This document shows positions 40,896 to 49,588 of a DNA stretch of 64,000 nucleotides, in pieces. The notes beneath the pieces are model-generated. The model worked only from the letters and a program-made list of their open reading frames with translations. It searched no databases and had not been told where the DNA came from. The stretch's first letter is position 1; each line of letters begins with the position of its first letter. Source of the stretch: an uncultured Dehalococcoidia bacterium. GTDB lineage: Bacteria; Chloroflexota; Dehalococcoidia; Lucifugimonadales; UBA3495. The DNA is taken from assembly GCA_958296225.1 (NCBI GenBank), contig OY282456.1:496001-560000 (forward strand), in the 5' to 3' direction. The translations under genes and the position numbers were made by a program.

Positions 40896-43781
40896 TTAGG
40901 GGCTGAACCCCAGCTCCCGCGCTCTGGCAAAATCGCTTTCGGCCTGCGCCCGGTTGCCGGCGATGCCGTGCGAAACGCTCCGGTTATAGTAGGCCAGGGC
41001 GTAGTCCGGCTTGACGGCGATGGCCTGAGTGAAGTCCAGGATGGCGTTGCCATGCTCGCCGCGGCGGCGCCAGAGCAAGGCACGGTTGTACCAGGCTGGG
41101 GCCAGATTCGGATTGAGAGCGACGGCCCGGTCGTAATCCGCCATTGCCTGGCCGTCATTGCCTTGCCGGACGCCGGCGAGGCCGCGGTCGTTATAAATCT
41201 CGGCGGCGTCATTCGCCGGGCTGCGGTCGATAGCGGCGGTGAAATCGGCAACGGCGCGGTCATAGTCCTCGCGCTCATAGTGGTACAGGCCGCGCAGGTG
41301 CCAGTTTTGCGGGTCATCCGGGTTTTCGGCAATGGCACGGTCATACTCCGCGATTTCATTCTGGAGGCCGGTAACGATTTCCAGGCCCCGCTTGGGGCTT
41401 TCATAACCAGGCTCTATAGCGATGGCTTTTTCAAAATCCGCAGCGGCCCGGTCATACTCCCCTTGAATGATATAGACAACACCCCGGTTGTTGTAGGCAG
41501 CGGCATCCTGTGGGTTCAGCCCGATGGCGGCGCCGTAATCGGCAATGGCTCGGTCATAATCCCCTTGCCCAGCGTAGGCAATGCCCCGGTTGTTGTAGGC
41601 AGCGGCATCCTGTGGGTTCAGCCCGATAGCGGCGTCGCAATCGGCAATGGCCCGGTCGTACTCCCCTTGCCCAGCGTAGGCAAGGCCCCGGTTGTTGTAA
41701 GCAGCGGCATCCTGTGGGTTCAGCCCGATGGCGGCATCGTAATCGGCAATGGCCCGGTCGTACTCCCCTTGCCCAGCGTAGGCAAGGCCCCGGTTGCTGT
41801 AGGCATCGGCATACTGTGGGTTCAGCCCGATGGCGGCATCGTAATCGGCAATGGCCCGGTCATACTCCCTTCGACCGGCGTAGGCAACGCCCCGGTTGTT
41901 GTAGGCATCGGCATACTGTGGGTTTAGCCCGATGGCGGCATCGTAATCGGCAATGGCCAAGTCGTACTCCCCTTGCCCAGCGTAGGCAAGGCCCCGGTTG
42001 TAGTAGTAACCGGCATCCTGCGGGTTCAGCCCGATGGCGACGCCGTAATAAGCAATGGCCCGGTCGTACTCCCCTTGCCCAGCGTAGGCATTGCCCCGGT
42101 TGTTGTAGGCAGTAGCATACTGTGGGTTCAGCCCGATGGCGGCATCGTAACCGGCAATGGCCAAGTCATACTCCCCTTGCTCAAAGTAGGCACCGCCCCG
42201 GTTGTTGTAGGCAGCGGCATCCTGTGGGTTCAGCCTGATGGCGGCGGTGAAATCGGCAATGGCCAAGTCGTACTTCCCTTGCCCAGCGTAGGCAACGCCC
42301 CGATTGTAGTAAGCAACGGCATCTTGTGGGTTCAGCCCGATGGCGGCATCGTAATCGGCAATGGCCCGGTCGTAATCCCCTTGCTCAGCGTAGGTATGCC
42401 CCCGGTTGTTGTAGGCTGCGGCATACTGTGGGTTCAGCCCGATGGCGGCGTCGTAATCGGCGATGGCCTGGTCGTACTCCCCTTGCTCAGCGTAGGTATG
42501 GCCCCGGTTGTAGTAGGCATTGGCATCCTGTGGGTTCAGCCCGATGGCGGCGTCGTAATCGGCAATGGCCTGGTCGTACTCCCCTTGCTCAGCGTAGGCA
42601 ATGCCCCGGTTGGTGTAGGCAGCGGCATACTGTGGGATCAGCCCGATGGCGGCATCGAAATCGGCAATGGCCCGGTCGTACTCCCCTTGCCCAGCGTAGG
42701 CAAGGCCCCGGTGGTTGTAGGCATCGGCATCCTGTGGGTTCAGCCCGATGGCGGCATCGAAATCGGCAATGGCCCGGTCGTACTCCCCTTGCCTAACGTA
42801 GGCACTGCCCCGGTTGCTGTAGGCATCGGCATCCTGTGGGTTCAGTTCAATGGCCCGGCTGAAATAGCCGATGGCCTGGTCAATATGCCCCCATTGCATA
42901 GCTATATTGCCATTGTTCACGGCAGCGCCGGCCAGTATGGCGTTTCCGGCGCTAACGGGAGCGTCAGCGTCAACAGGGGATGGGGCGATTGGCGTTGGAG
43001 CAACGTCAGTGTCAGAGGATGCGCTGACCGGCGGAACGGTTGGCGGCAGTGCGGACACCGGGCCGGGTGTGGCCGGCGGGTCGCCGGCGGGCCGGCGTGA
43101 ACCGGCGTAGCCGGGTTCGGAATGCAGTTGCCGGGCCACTTCCTGGCTTACGGTGCCTGCAATCAGCATCTCCAGCATATCTATGGTCAGGATAACGTTG
43201 TCGCCGGAGCCGGCGGGCGGTTGTGGCGTGTCGGTCGACTGGCCGTACATCAGGCTGCCGAGTTTCTGCCTCAGCTCGTTCACCTCGCGCACGGCATCGG
43301 CGACGGAAAATCGGTGCAGCAGGCGGGCAATCTCGCCGAGAGCGTCATAGGGTTCGTAATCGCACTCGGCGCCATCGTGATCCCCTACGTAGTAGTCGCG
43401 GATGGAGATCACGTTATACGCAGTCTGTCGCACTCGGAAATGGACGGGCCGCCCGAAGTGGGGTGCGAACACTTCGTCCCAGTAATCCAGCATCGCTGTT
43501 AGCACTTCCGAGGAATCGGAGGTGTTTGCCAGCGTTGACAGCCGGCGGTCGCCGCTGTTCCGGGTGCGGTAACGGTCAAAGCCCTTGGCGGTGGCCATAT
43601 CAGCTACCACCGGGCCGAGGGCCCTAGCCAGGATGGCAGCGGCTTTCCTTACCCACTCGTGGTAGTCAGTACTTGGTGCGGGCGTAGTCATAGCGGTCAG
43701 TACCCCTCGCGCGTAGTCGGCATCCTCAATCCGGCTGATAATCTGCCAGTGCCGGGCTTCCACTTCGTCCCGGTTTTGCAT
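40896..43781 (-). CDS. Large protein with N-terminal HEPN-like domain and about 19 TPRs
   Basis: The 961-residue protein has a globular N-terminal part (residues 1-180) with helical features of Swt1-type HEPN domains: VRKAAAILARALGPVVADM, then SIRDYYVGDHD with R128 and H135 in an Rx6H spacing typical of HEPN RNases. A proline-rich linker (about 185-290) follows. About 14 near-identical 34-residue TPRs (NPQDAAAYNNRGLAYAGQG type) and several degenerate ones follow, to GFSP at the end. The frame is open for about 30 codons before the ATG without a start codon. Function is unknown: regulated RNA cleavage by a TPR-sensing protein is one hypothesis. Confidence 0.7.
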   Translation of the reverse strand: MQNRDEVEARHWQIISRIEDADYARGVLTAMTTPAPSTDYHEWVRKAAAILARALGPVVADMATAKGFDRYRTRNSGDRRLSTLANTSDSSEVLTAMLDYWDEVFAPHFGRPVHFRVRQTAYNVISIRDYYVGDHDGAECDYEPYDALGEIARLLHRFSVADAVREVNELRQKLGSLMYGQSTDTPQPPAGSGDNVILTIDMLEMLIAGTVSQEVARQLHSEPGYAGSRRPAGDPPATPGPVSALPPTVPPVSASSDTDVAPTPIAPSPVDADAPVSAGNAILAGAAVNNGNIAMQWGHIDQAIGYFSRAIELNPQDADAYSNRGSAYVRQGEYDRAIADFDAAIGLNPQDADAYNHRGLAYAGQGEYDRAIADFDAAIGLIPQYAAAYTNRGIAYAEQGEYDQAIADYDAAIGLNPQDANAYYNRGHTYAEQGEYDQAIADYDAAIGLNPQYAAAYNNRGHTYAEQGDYDRAIADYDAAIGLNPQDAVAYYNRGVAYAGQGKYDLAIADFTAAIRLNPQDAAAYNNRGGAYFEQGEYDLAIAGYDAAIGLNPQYATAYNNRGNAYAGQGEYDRAIAYYGVAIGLNPQDAGYYYNRGLAYAGQGEYDLAIADYDAAIGLNPQYADAYNNRGVAYAGRREYDRAIADYDAAIGLNPQYADAYSNRGLAYAGQGEYDRAIADYDAAIGLNPQDAAAYNNRGLAYAGQGEYDRAIADCDAAIGLNPQDAAAYNNRGIAYAGQGDYDRAIADYGAAIGLNPQDAAAYNNRGVVYIIQGEYDRAAADFEKAIAIEPGYESPKRGLEIVTGLQNEIAEYDRAIAENPDDPQNWHLRGLYHYEREDYDRAVADFTAAIDRSPANDAAEIYNDRGLAGVRQGNDGQAMADYDRAVALNPNLAPAWYNRALLWRRRGEHGNAILDFTQAIAVKPDYALAYYNRSVSHGIAGNRAQAESDFARARELGFSP
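41450..42880 (-). repeat. 102-bp tandem repeat array encoding TPRs
   Basis: About 14 units of 102 bp, each one 34-residue TPR, are nearly identical at the DNA level (for example CCTGTGGGTTCAGCCCGATG on the plus strand in most). They differ mainly at a few codons in the first helix. Such homogeneity suggests recent expansion or gene conversion, and unit number could vary between strains. Confidence 0.9.
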
Positions 43782-43829
43782 AATCGGGTGGTCGCACTCT
43801 TCAGTCCTGTCGGGCAGTATCTCGTCCGC

Positions 43830-43858
43830 ATAATGCCGAAATTCCTCTTGGCTGTCAA
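43830..43858 (-). promoter_or_regulatory. Promoter of the HEPN-TPR gene
   Basis: On the minus strand TTGACA (43858-43853), a 17-bp spacer and CATTAT (43835-43830). Transcription would begin about 40 bases before the ATG. The same box pair recurs in the duplicated copy at 44583-44588 and 44560-44565. Confidence 0.55.
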
Positions 43859-43929
43859 TTCTACGGCAATATAGAGCGCCGTGACTGCCCCTTCACTTTA
43901 CCGAGTCAAAATTGACCAGGATGCCACGC

Positions 43930-44511
43930 TCACGCCCAATGGTGCGTGCGTTGTGGCGTGGCGGCCGGCTGGCCGTATATCAGGCTGCCAAGTTCCTGCT
44001 TCAGCTCGTTCACCTCGCGCACGGCATCGGCGGCGCGAAATTGGTGCAGCAGGCGGGCAATCTCGCTGAGGGCTTCATAGGGCTCGTAATCGCACTCGGC
44101 GTCATCGTGATCCCCTACGTAGTAGTCGCGGATGGAGAGCACGTTATGCGCAGTCTGTCGCACTCGGAAATGGACGGGCCGCCCGAAGTGGGGTCCGAAT
44201 ACTTCGACCCAGTAATCCAGCATCGCTTTTATCACTTCCGATGCATCGGAGGTGTTTGCCAGCGTTGACAGCCGGCGGTCGCCGCTGTTCCGGGTGCGGT
44301 AACGGTCAAAGCCCTTGGCGGTGGCCATATCGGCCACCACCGGGCCGAGGGCCTTAGCCAAGATGGCAACGGCTTTCCTCACCCAGTCGTGGTAGTCAGT
44401 AGTTGGTGCGGGCGTAGTCATAGCGGTCAGTACCCCTCGCGCGTAGTCGGCATCCTCAATCCGGCGGATAATCTGCCAGTGCCGGGCTTCCACTTCGTCC
44501 CGGTTCTGCAT
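43930..44511 (-). CDS. HEPN-like domain protein, truncated tandem duplicate of the TPR gene
   Basis: The 193-residue protein is almost identical to residues 1-182 of the large protein downstream. It includes the Rx6H motif (SIRDYYVGDH) and ends soon after GSLIYGQPAATPQ, where the duplication junction introduces a few foreign codons (RTHHWA). It has no TPRs. Both the domain and the promoter are preserved, with substitutions that are mostly conservative, so it is probably functional as a free HEPN-like protein. It might dimerise with the long form, as HEPN domains usually act as dimers. Confidence 0.65.
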   Translation of the reverse strand: MQNRDEVEARHWQIIRRIEDADYARGVLTAMTTPAPTTDYHDWVRKAVAILAKALGPVVADMATAKGFDRYRTRNSGDRRLSTLANTSDASEVIKAMLDYWVEVFGPHFGRPVHFRVRQTAHNVLSIRDYYVGDHDDAECDYEPYEALSEIARLLHQFRAADAVREVNELKQELGSLIYGQPAATPQRTHHWA

Positions 44512-44710
44512 AATCGAGTGGTCGCACTCTTCAGTCCTGTCGGGCAGTATTTCGTCCGCATAATGCCGAAAATCCTCCGGGCTGTCAATTCTGCGGCAAT
44601 ATGGAGCGCCGTGACTGCCCCTTCACTTTACCGAGTCAAATTGACCAGGATGCCACGTTCACGCCCAATGGTGCGTACTTTGTCAATGAATTCCCGGCCG
44701 CGCCTGGCGC

Positions 44711-45487
44711 TTACAGCCACGCCCGTTCGTATTCCCCAGACAGCGGCGCCATCGCCTCCAGGTCCCAGTCAAATAACAGCACCGCCGACTGCTCGCCGCA
44801 ATACGCTTGCAGCACGCGCTTGCCGTCCCTGGCTACCACGCTGACCGCCTCGTTAAAATCCAGGTCGTCGGCTTCCCAGCCGGCGCGGTTGCACACCATG
44901 ATGGGCAGGCCGGTGTCCAGCGTGCGCTGCTCCCATTCGCCCAGCGGCCCGCAGTCGCCCGGCCCCCAGGATGCCGGGGAGACTAGCAGTTCCGCCCCCC
45001 GCTCTTTCAGGATGCCGGCCACGTCGTTGCGGTAAGCGTCGGCGCAGATTACTACGCCGACTTCCGTTCCGCCGCAGTTGATGGGGGCGATTTCGGCGCC
45101 GGGCGATGACCAGGATTCCGGCCCCCGCAGCGCTTTCACCTTGCGATGCCGGCCGATGATGCCGCCGTCCGGCCCAATGACGAACACGGTGTTATACATC
45201 AGGCCGGCGTCGGGGTCGCGCTCCGGGTGGGAGAGGAACACCGTTACGCCGCACGCGGCGACCTGACGGCAAAAGCCTTGCATCCATGCGTCGGGCTGGG
45301 GCAAAATCCAGTCGGTGCCGATGACTTCGGCGAACTTGTACCCCGTGATGAACAGCTCCGGGGTGATGACCCACTGCGCCCCCATTGCCGCGGCGCGGGC
45401 CAGCCCCTGCTCCGCCAGAGTGCGATTGTGGGCGACATCAGCCACCACGGGCGCCAAATGCAGCATGGCAACGCGCAACGGTTTCAT
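44711..45487 (-). CDS. Carbon-nitrogen hydrolase (nitrilase superfamily)
   Basis: The 258-residue enzyme has the Glu-Lys-Cys triad: E in WVITPELFITGYKF, K in IGRHRKVKALRG and C in VVICADAYRND. The family cleaves nitriles, amides or N-carbamoyl compounds in the cytoplasm; this one cannot be assigned a substrate. The start giving MKPLRVAMLHLAPVVAD begins directly with the first core strand; two codons upstream is another ATG. The gene lies downstream of the zinc-ribbon gene, with a short intergenic space. Confidence 0.88.
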   Translation of the reverse strand: MKPLRVAMLHLAPVVADVAHNRTLAEQGLARAAAMGAQWVITPELFITGYKFAEVIGTDWILPQPDAWMQGFCRQVAACGVTVFLSHPERDPDAGLMYNTVFVIGPDGGIIGRHRKVKALRGPESWSSPGAEIAPINCGGTEVGVVICADAYRNDVAGILKERGAELLVSPASWGPGDCGPLGEWEQRTLDTGLPIMVCNRAGWEADDLDFNEAVSVVARDGKRVLQAYCGEQSAVLLFDWDLEAMAPLSGEYERAWL

Positions 45488-45559
45488 AACCAACTACCCC
45501 CTTTCTCCCGTCATTCCGGCCAATTCGGGAATGACGAAAAGTATCGGCTTACGGATTTG

Positions 45560-46261
45560 TCACGGCTGATACAGGATGCGCCCGCAAGTGCTGCACGGCA
45601 CCTGCTTTGATTTGTCGCGGAGCTGGCGGAGGACGTTGCTGGTGAGCGTCATCCGGCAGGCGAGGCAGACGCGGCCATTGTCCACGCGGGCAATAGCGGT
45701 GCCGGCCTTGTTGCGGCGGAGGCGTTCGTAGCGCTCCAGGTCAGCGGCGGGCAGGGAAGCGGCGAGCACCTGGCGCTGGCTGGCCGACGTTTCCCGGTCG
45801 GCTTCCAGCTCGGCCAGCCGGTCGTTGATTGTCTCAATCAGGTCCTGCCACTCGGCGTGGGCGCTCCGCATCTCGTCGCGGGCGGCCAGGGCGGCGGCTT
45901 CGTGGGTGCGCTGCTCCCCTTCCAGTTCCAGCAGCAGCTCGTCAAGCTGGTTGAGCTGGTGCTTGGCGGAATCAACCTCGCGCTGGATGGTGGAAAGGTC
46001 GCGGCGGGAGGTGTTGGAACTGTACAAGCGAACTTCAAGGCCGTTGAGCCGGTCTCTGAGACGTTCCATCTCATCGCGCTTGGCCCGCACGTTATCGCCG
46101 ATGGCCACGGCGCGGGTATAGTGATTTTCAGCCTCCACGGTGAGGTCGGGCCGATTGACGCCGTCGGCCAGCCGTTTTTGAAGGCGAACGCGCTCGGCAT
46201 CAATGCTGTCAATGCGATGGTCGATTTCCTGCAAGTTGTAAAGCTGTTGAGGAGTAGTCAT
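45560..46261 (-). CDS. C4-type zinc-ribbon coiled-coil protein (COG1579-like)
   Basis: The 233-residue protein has a long antiparallel coiled coil (residues about 5-180) with repeated acidic/basic heptads. A C-terminal zinc ribbon follows with VCLACRMTLTSN and VPCSTCGRILYQP, giving two CxxC pairs. This is the conserved COG1579 arrangement, a predicted nucleic-acid-binding protein of unknown role. The start was set at the ATG giving MTTPQQLYNLQEID. It is divergent from the SbcD-type gene, and the 178-bp gap contains only the latter's -10 box. Confidence 0.85.
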   Translation of the reverse strand: MTTPQQLYNLQEIDHRIDSIDAERVRLQKRLADGVNRPDLTVEAENHYTRAVAIGDNVRAKRDEMERLRDRLNGLEVRLYSSNTSRRDLSTIQREVDSAKHQLNQLDELLLELEGEQRTHEAAALAARDEMRSAHAEWQDLIETINDRLAELEADRETSASQRQVLAASLPAADLERYERLRRNKAGTAIARVDNGRVCLACRMTLTSNVLRQLRDKSKQVPCSTCGRILYQP

Positions 46262-46425
46262 CTTAAGCCTGCCTGCTCCGTTGGGATAATTGCCAGCAAT
46301 GCAGTCTAGCAGGGTTAGCCCCGATTTTATAGGGGGTGGCGCGGCGGCGAAGGTTTCTGGCATTGATGACTGGCATTGATGACAGGATGGACGAATTCAA
46401 GCGGTCGTTGGCGGGCGTCAGGGTG

Positions 46426-46431
46426 TATAAT
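46426..46431 (+). promoter_or_regulatory. -10 box of the SbcD-type gene, predicting a leaderless mRNA
   Basis: A perfect TATAAT preceded by GTG ends 8 bp before the ATG. Initiation at the standard distance falls within a base or two of the start codon. No Shine-Dalgarno is present. Confidence 0.6.
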
Positions 46432-46439
46432 GGCGAGCG

Positions 46440-47699
46440 ATGAGGATTCTGCATTTCTCCGACCTGCACATCGGCGTTGAGAATTACGGTCGCACCGACC
46501 CCAACACCGGGCTATCTACCCGGCTCGGCGATTTCCTGGGCGCTCTCGACGAGCTGGTGGAGTTTGCGTTGGGCAATGGTGTGGACCTGGTGCTCCTGGC
46601 CGGCGACGCCTATAAGGGGCGCGACCCGTCGCAAACGCACCAGCGCGAGTTGGCGCGTCGTCTGCTCCGGCTGTCTGGCGCGGGAGTGCCAACGTTCCTG
46701 CTGGCCGGCAATCACGACCTGCCGGCCGCGGCCAGCCGCGCCAACGCGGTGGAGATATTCGCTACGCTGCAAGTGCCTAACGTGTACGTCGGCGCGCGCC
46801 TCGGCAGCCACACCGTCCATACGCCGGCGGGGCCGCTGCGGGTGCTGGCGGTGCCCTGGCCGTCGCGGGGGGCGATGCTGGCTCGCGAGGAATCCCGCGG
46901 CTTGAGCATCGAGCAGATTCGCCAGGAAACGGAGCGGCGAATGACCGACGCCATTATGCACCAGGCCCAGGCCGTTGACCCGGACGTGCCGGCCATACTG
47001 ACGGGTCACGTAACCGTGAACGGCGCGACCACGGGCACCGAGCGCTCCATGATGCTGGGCAACGACCACGTGCTCAACGTGAGCGCGGTGCAGCAGCCCC
47101 AGCTGGAGTACGTGGCGCTGGGCCACATCCACAAGCACCAGGTTTTGCGCAGCGGCGGGCCGGGCGGCAGCGGGCCAACCGTTGCCTACTCCGGCAGCCT
47201 GCAACGGGTCGATTTTTCCGAGGAAGCCGACGAAAAAGGCTTCTGCGTGGTGGATATTGACACGAACGCGCCCCAGGGCAAGCGGATGACTGACTTCAGG
47301 TTTGAGCGCATTGCGGCGCGGCCCTTCGTGACCGTGGATGCCAGCGTGCCCGGTAACGAGGAGAACCCCACGGATTTCATGGTGCGCGCCATTGAGCGAC
47401 GCCCGGTTGCCGGGGCCATTGTGCGGCTGCGCGTCAAGCTGTCCGGCGCGCAGTCGGGGCGCCTGCGCGATGCCGACCTGCGGCCCGCGCTGTCGCCGGC
47501 GCACTACGTCGCCAGCATAAGCCGGGAGCTGACCGACGAGGCCCGCCGGCGGCTGGGGGTGGAGCCGTCGGACTTGCAGCCGCTGGCGGCGCTGCGGCTC
47601 TATCTCGAAAGCCAGGGCGCCGGCCCGGAGCGCCGCGACATTCTGCTGGAGCGGGCGGAGGGGTTGCTGGCCTCCACTGACGAAGCGGCGGCTCCGTGA
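46440..47699 (+). CDS. SbcD/Mre11-type metallophosphoesterase nuclease
   Basis: The 419-residue protein starts with the calcineurin-like phosphoesterase motif FSDLHIG and continues with GDAYKGRDPS, AGNHDLPAA, LTGHVTVNGA and LGHIHKHQ, the five metal-binding motifs of Mre11/SbcD exonucleases. The C-terminal part (residues 280-400) corresponds to the capping and partner-binding region, ending in a helical segment. In most genomes an SbcC/Rad50-like ATPase follows; none does here, so its partner is elsewhere or absent. The role is in double-strand-break end processing. Confidence 0.88.
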   Translation: MRILHFSDLHIGVENYGRTDPNTGLSTRLGDFLGALDELVEFALGNGVDLVLLAGDAYKGRDPSQTHQRELARRLLRLSGAGVPTFLLAGNHDLPAAASRANAVEIFATLQVPNVYVGARLGSHTVHTPAGPLRVLAVPWPSRGAMLAREESRGLSIEQIRQETERRMTDAIMHQAQAVDPDVPAILTGHVTVNGATTGTERSMMLGNDHVLNVSAVQQPQLEYVALGHIHKHQVLRSGGPGGSGPTVAYSGSLQRVDFSEEADEKGFCVVDIDTNAPQGKRMTDFRFERIAARPFVTVDASVPGNEENPTDFMVRAIERRPVAGAIVRLRVKLSGAQSGRLRDADLRPALSPAHYVASISRELTDEARRRLGVEPSDLQPLAALRLYLESQGAGPERRDILLERAEGLLASTDEAAAP

Positions 47700-47752
47700 T
47701 GCCGCACCCGCGCCGCGCGAGTATGCCCATCGCCTCTTTGATACTGCCGGCG

Positions 47753-47894
47753 GGCAGCGTTGCAATTCGGGTGGTTTGAGTCCGTTTTTTACAGGAACGG
47801 ACAGGATGGACAGGATTTTTCCGATTGGATATGGCGGATTCCGGCGAAAGTCGGAATGACGGCAAGGTACAACCACCTAAATTGCAACGCTACC
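47753..47894. mobile_element. MITE-like element with GGTAGCGTT inverted termini (142 bp)
   Basis: The left end is GGCAGCGTTGCAATTCGGG then TGGTTTGAG. The right end, on the minus strand, is GGTAGCGTTGCAATTTAGG then TGGTTG. The interior carries GGACAGGATGGACAGGATTT, a motif common in dispersed bacterial repeats, and TTCCGGCGAAAGTCGGAA, a hairpin. It fills most of the gap between the SbcD-type gene and the next gene. Confidence 0.65.
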
Positions 47895-47965
47895 CTGCCG
47901 GCGCTGTTGGCACGGCCACCCGCAACGGTGGTGTATAATATAGCCAAATATCAGACGCCAACCCG

Positions 47966-48613
47966 GTGAACGTGATGACTATCTCCCAGGAATCAAACGA
48001 AGACCGCCTCGACCGCATTGAGCGCATTCTGGCGGAAACCGCCGCCGCCCAGAAGCAGGGGCAGGAGCAGCTGGCTGAAATCAGGGTGCTGGTTCAGGCG
48101 AATACCGCCGCCATCGCCGACCTGGGCCAGCGGGTGGACCAGCTGACCGGCCAGCAGCAGCGCAACAATCAGGATTTGTCGGTCATCAAGGGCTGGCAAA
48201 CCGAGTTGAACGTCAAGCGCAACGCGGGCAATGTGTTTGCCCGGCTGTCCAACAACGGCGACCTGTTTCGTATCTACCCGCGCATCGACCTGTCGCACTA
48301 TGTCGGCTTCGGCACGCGCGCCGGTTTTATCTCCCGAGACGATGCCGAAAAAGTCCGTGCCCTCGATTTCCTGCTGGAAGGCACCGACGGCTCCGGCGCT
48401 CCCATAATGTACGCCGTTGAGGTTTCATACACTGCGGGCTATGAAGACATTGACCGCGCCTTGGAACGGGCTCCCATCGCCGCCAGAATGCTGGGGCGGC
48501 AGGTTATCCCCGCGGTAGCCGCCGAGGTCATCAGCATGGATTTTGAGGAGCGGGCGCAGCGCAAAGGTGTCCGGTGGACTTACGTGCCCAACGGCAACCG
48601 GATAATGCAGTAA
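47966..48613 (+). CDS. Coiled-coil protein with a PD-(D/E)xK-like C-terminal domain
   Basis: The 215-residue protein begins at a GTG or at the ATG three codons later. Residues 5-75 form a coiled coil (AQKQGQEQLAEIRVLVQANT, heptads to QQRNNQDL). The C-terminal domain includes YAVEVSYTAGYEDIDRALERA, which resembles the E-x-S/K strand and following helix of small nuclease-like domains found widely in cyanobacteria and Chloroflexota. Catalytic competence is unclear. A TATAAT box lies 26 bp upstream, which suggests a short leader with no Shine-Dalgarno. Confidence 0.6.
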   Translation: MNVMTISQESNEDRLDRIERILAETAAAQKQGQEQLAEIRVLVQANTAAIADLGQRVDQLTGQQQRNNQDLSVIKGWQTELNVKRNAGNVFARLSNNGDLFRIYPRIDLSHYVGFGTRAGFISRDDAEKVRALDFLLEGTDGSGAPIMYAVEVSYTAGYEDIDRALERAPIAARMLGRQVIPAVAAEVISMDFEERAQRKGVRWTYVPNGNRIMQ

Positions 48614-48630
48614 CCGGCGGCCCGCCCGGC

Positions 48631-49551
48631 TCACCGCAGTTCCCGCGGCAGGGTAAAGGTGATGTCCTCCTCCGCGCCCGCCAGCAGCGATACCCGCTCC
48701 GGCGTCAGCGCCGCTATCACCGCTTCCACCAGTACCTCAGGCGTGGATGCGCCGGAGGTGATGCCGACCCGGCCGCATCCAACCAGCCAGTCCGGGTTGA
48801 TTTCGTCGGGGCCGTTAATCAGGTAGGCCGGGACGCCGTTGGCCTCGGCCACTTCGCGCAGGCGGTTGCAGTTGGAGGAGTTCTGCGCCCCGATGACCAG
48901 CACCACGTCCACCAGGCCGGCCATCTGGGTTACGGCGTCCTGGCGGTTGGTAGTGGCGTAGCAGATGTCGTTGCGCACTACGGCGGCGGGGAAACGCTCC
49001 CGGACGGCGCCGATGGCGTTAGCCGTATCGCCCACGGACAGCGTGGTCTGGGTAATGACGGCCACCTCGGTGTCGGACGACCAGTCAATATCGGCGCTGA
49101 CGGCCTGCTCCGACAGGGGCGCCGAGTCGTCCACCAGGGTCATCGGGGCCTGGCCCATAGTGCCGCGCACTTCTTGATGCCCCCGGTGGCCCACCAGCAG
49201 GACGCGCTTGCCCTCCCGGTGGTACTTCTTGGCCTCGTTGTGCACTCGCGTAACCAGGGGGCATACGGCGTCAATGACCCGCAGATTGCGGGCCTGGGCG
49301 CGTTCAAAATCCGCCGGCGGCGAGCCGTGGGCAGAGAACACCACCAGCGCGCCGTCGGGCACTTCGTCCACTTCCTCCACGGTAATCGCGCCCTTGCGCT
49401 CCAGTTCCGCCACCACGTAGGGGTTATGCACAATCTGGTGCTTGACGTACACCGGGGGGCCGAACCGCTCCAGGCACAGCTCGACAACTTCAATGGCGCG
49501 CACCACGCCGGCGCAGAAACCGCGCGGGGAACTGAGAACTACTTCAACCAT
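48631..49551 (-). CDS. ispH: 4-hydroxy-3-methylbut-2-enyl diphosphate reductase
   Basis: The 306-residue enzyme has the three cluster cysteines in RGFCAGV, DAVCPLVTRVH and NSSNCNRLRE. It also has conserved substrate-contacting histidines in VKHQIVHNPYVV, SAHGSPP and VGHRGHQEVRGTMGQ. It catalyses the last step of the methylerythritol phosphate route to IPP and DMAPP, using a [4Fe-4S] cluster in the cytoplasm. The length is typical. It is monocistronic, convergent with the 47966 gene. Confidence 0.96.
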   Translation of the reverse strand: MVEVVLSSPRGFCAGVVRAIEVVELCLERFGPPVYVKHQIVHNPYVVAELERKGAITVEEVDEVPDGALVVFSAHGSPPADFERAQARNLRVIDAVCPLVTRVHNEAKKYHREGKRVLLVGHRGHQEVRGTMGQAPMTLVDDSAPLSEQAVSADIDWSSDTEVAVITQTTLSVGDTANAIGAVRERFPAAVVRNDICYATTNRQDAVTQMAGLVDVVLVIGAQNSSNCNRLREVAEANGVPAYLINGPDEINPDWLVGCGRVGITSGASTPEVLVEAVIAALTPERVSLLAGAEEDITFTLPRELR

Positions 49552-49588
49552 AATACCTCACGATGTGGCCGTGCTAACGCAGCCTGGG

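Larger units (their letters stand above)
43782..44650 (-). repeat. Tandem duplication of about 730 bp covering the HEPN region and its promoter
   Basis: Sequence upstream of each HEPN start (43782-43940 and 44512-44670) matches closely and contains a degenerate HicA-like segment on the minus strand: IGRERGILVN, then RGSHGALYC, interrupted by a stop. The unit therefore includes leader, promoter and HEPN codons. One indel (AAAA versus AAA near 43913) and a few substitutions distinguish the copies. Confidence 0.75.

Noticed and set aside
41450..42880. Regular 102-bp repeats as a possible CRISPR array
   Set aside because: The repeats have no unique spacers, the unit is an exact 34-codon TPR, and the minus-strand frame is open through all of them.
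40968..43100. Long plus-strand open frames opposite the TPR gene
   Set aside because: They arise because the 102-bp repeat is open in other frames. Their translations are repetitive (VVGSGILWVQPDGG) with no start signal, and the TPR frame explains the sequence.
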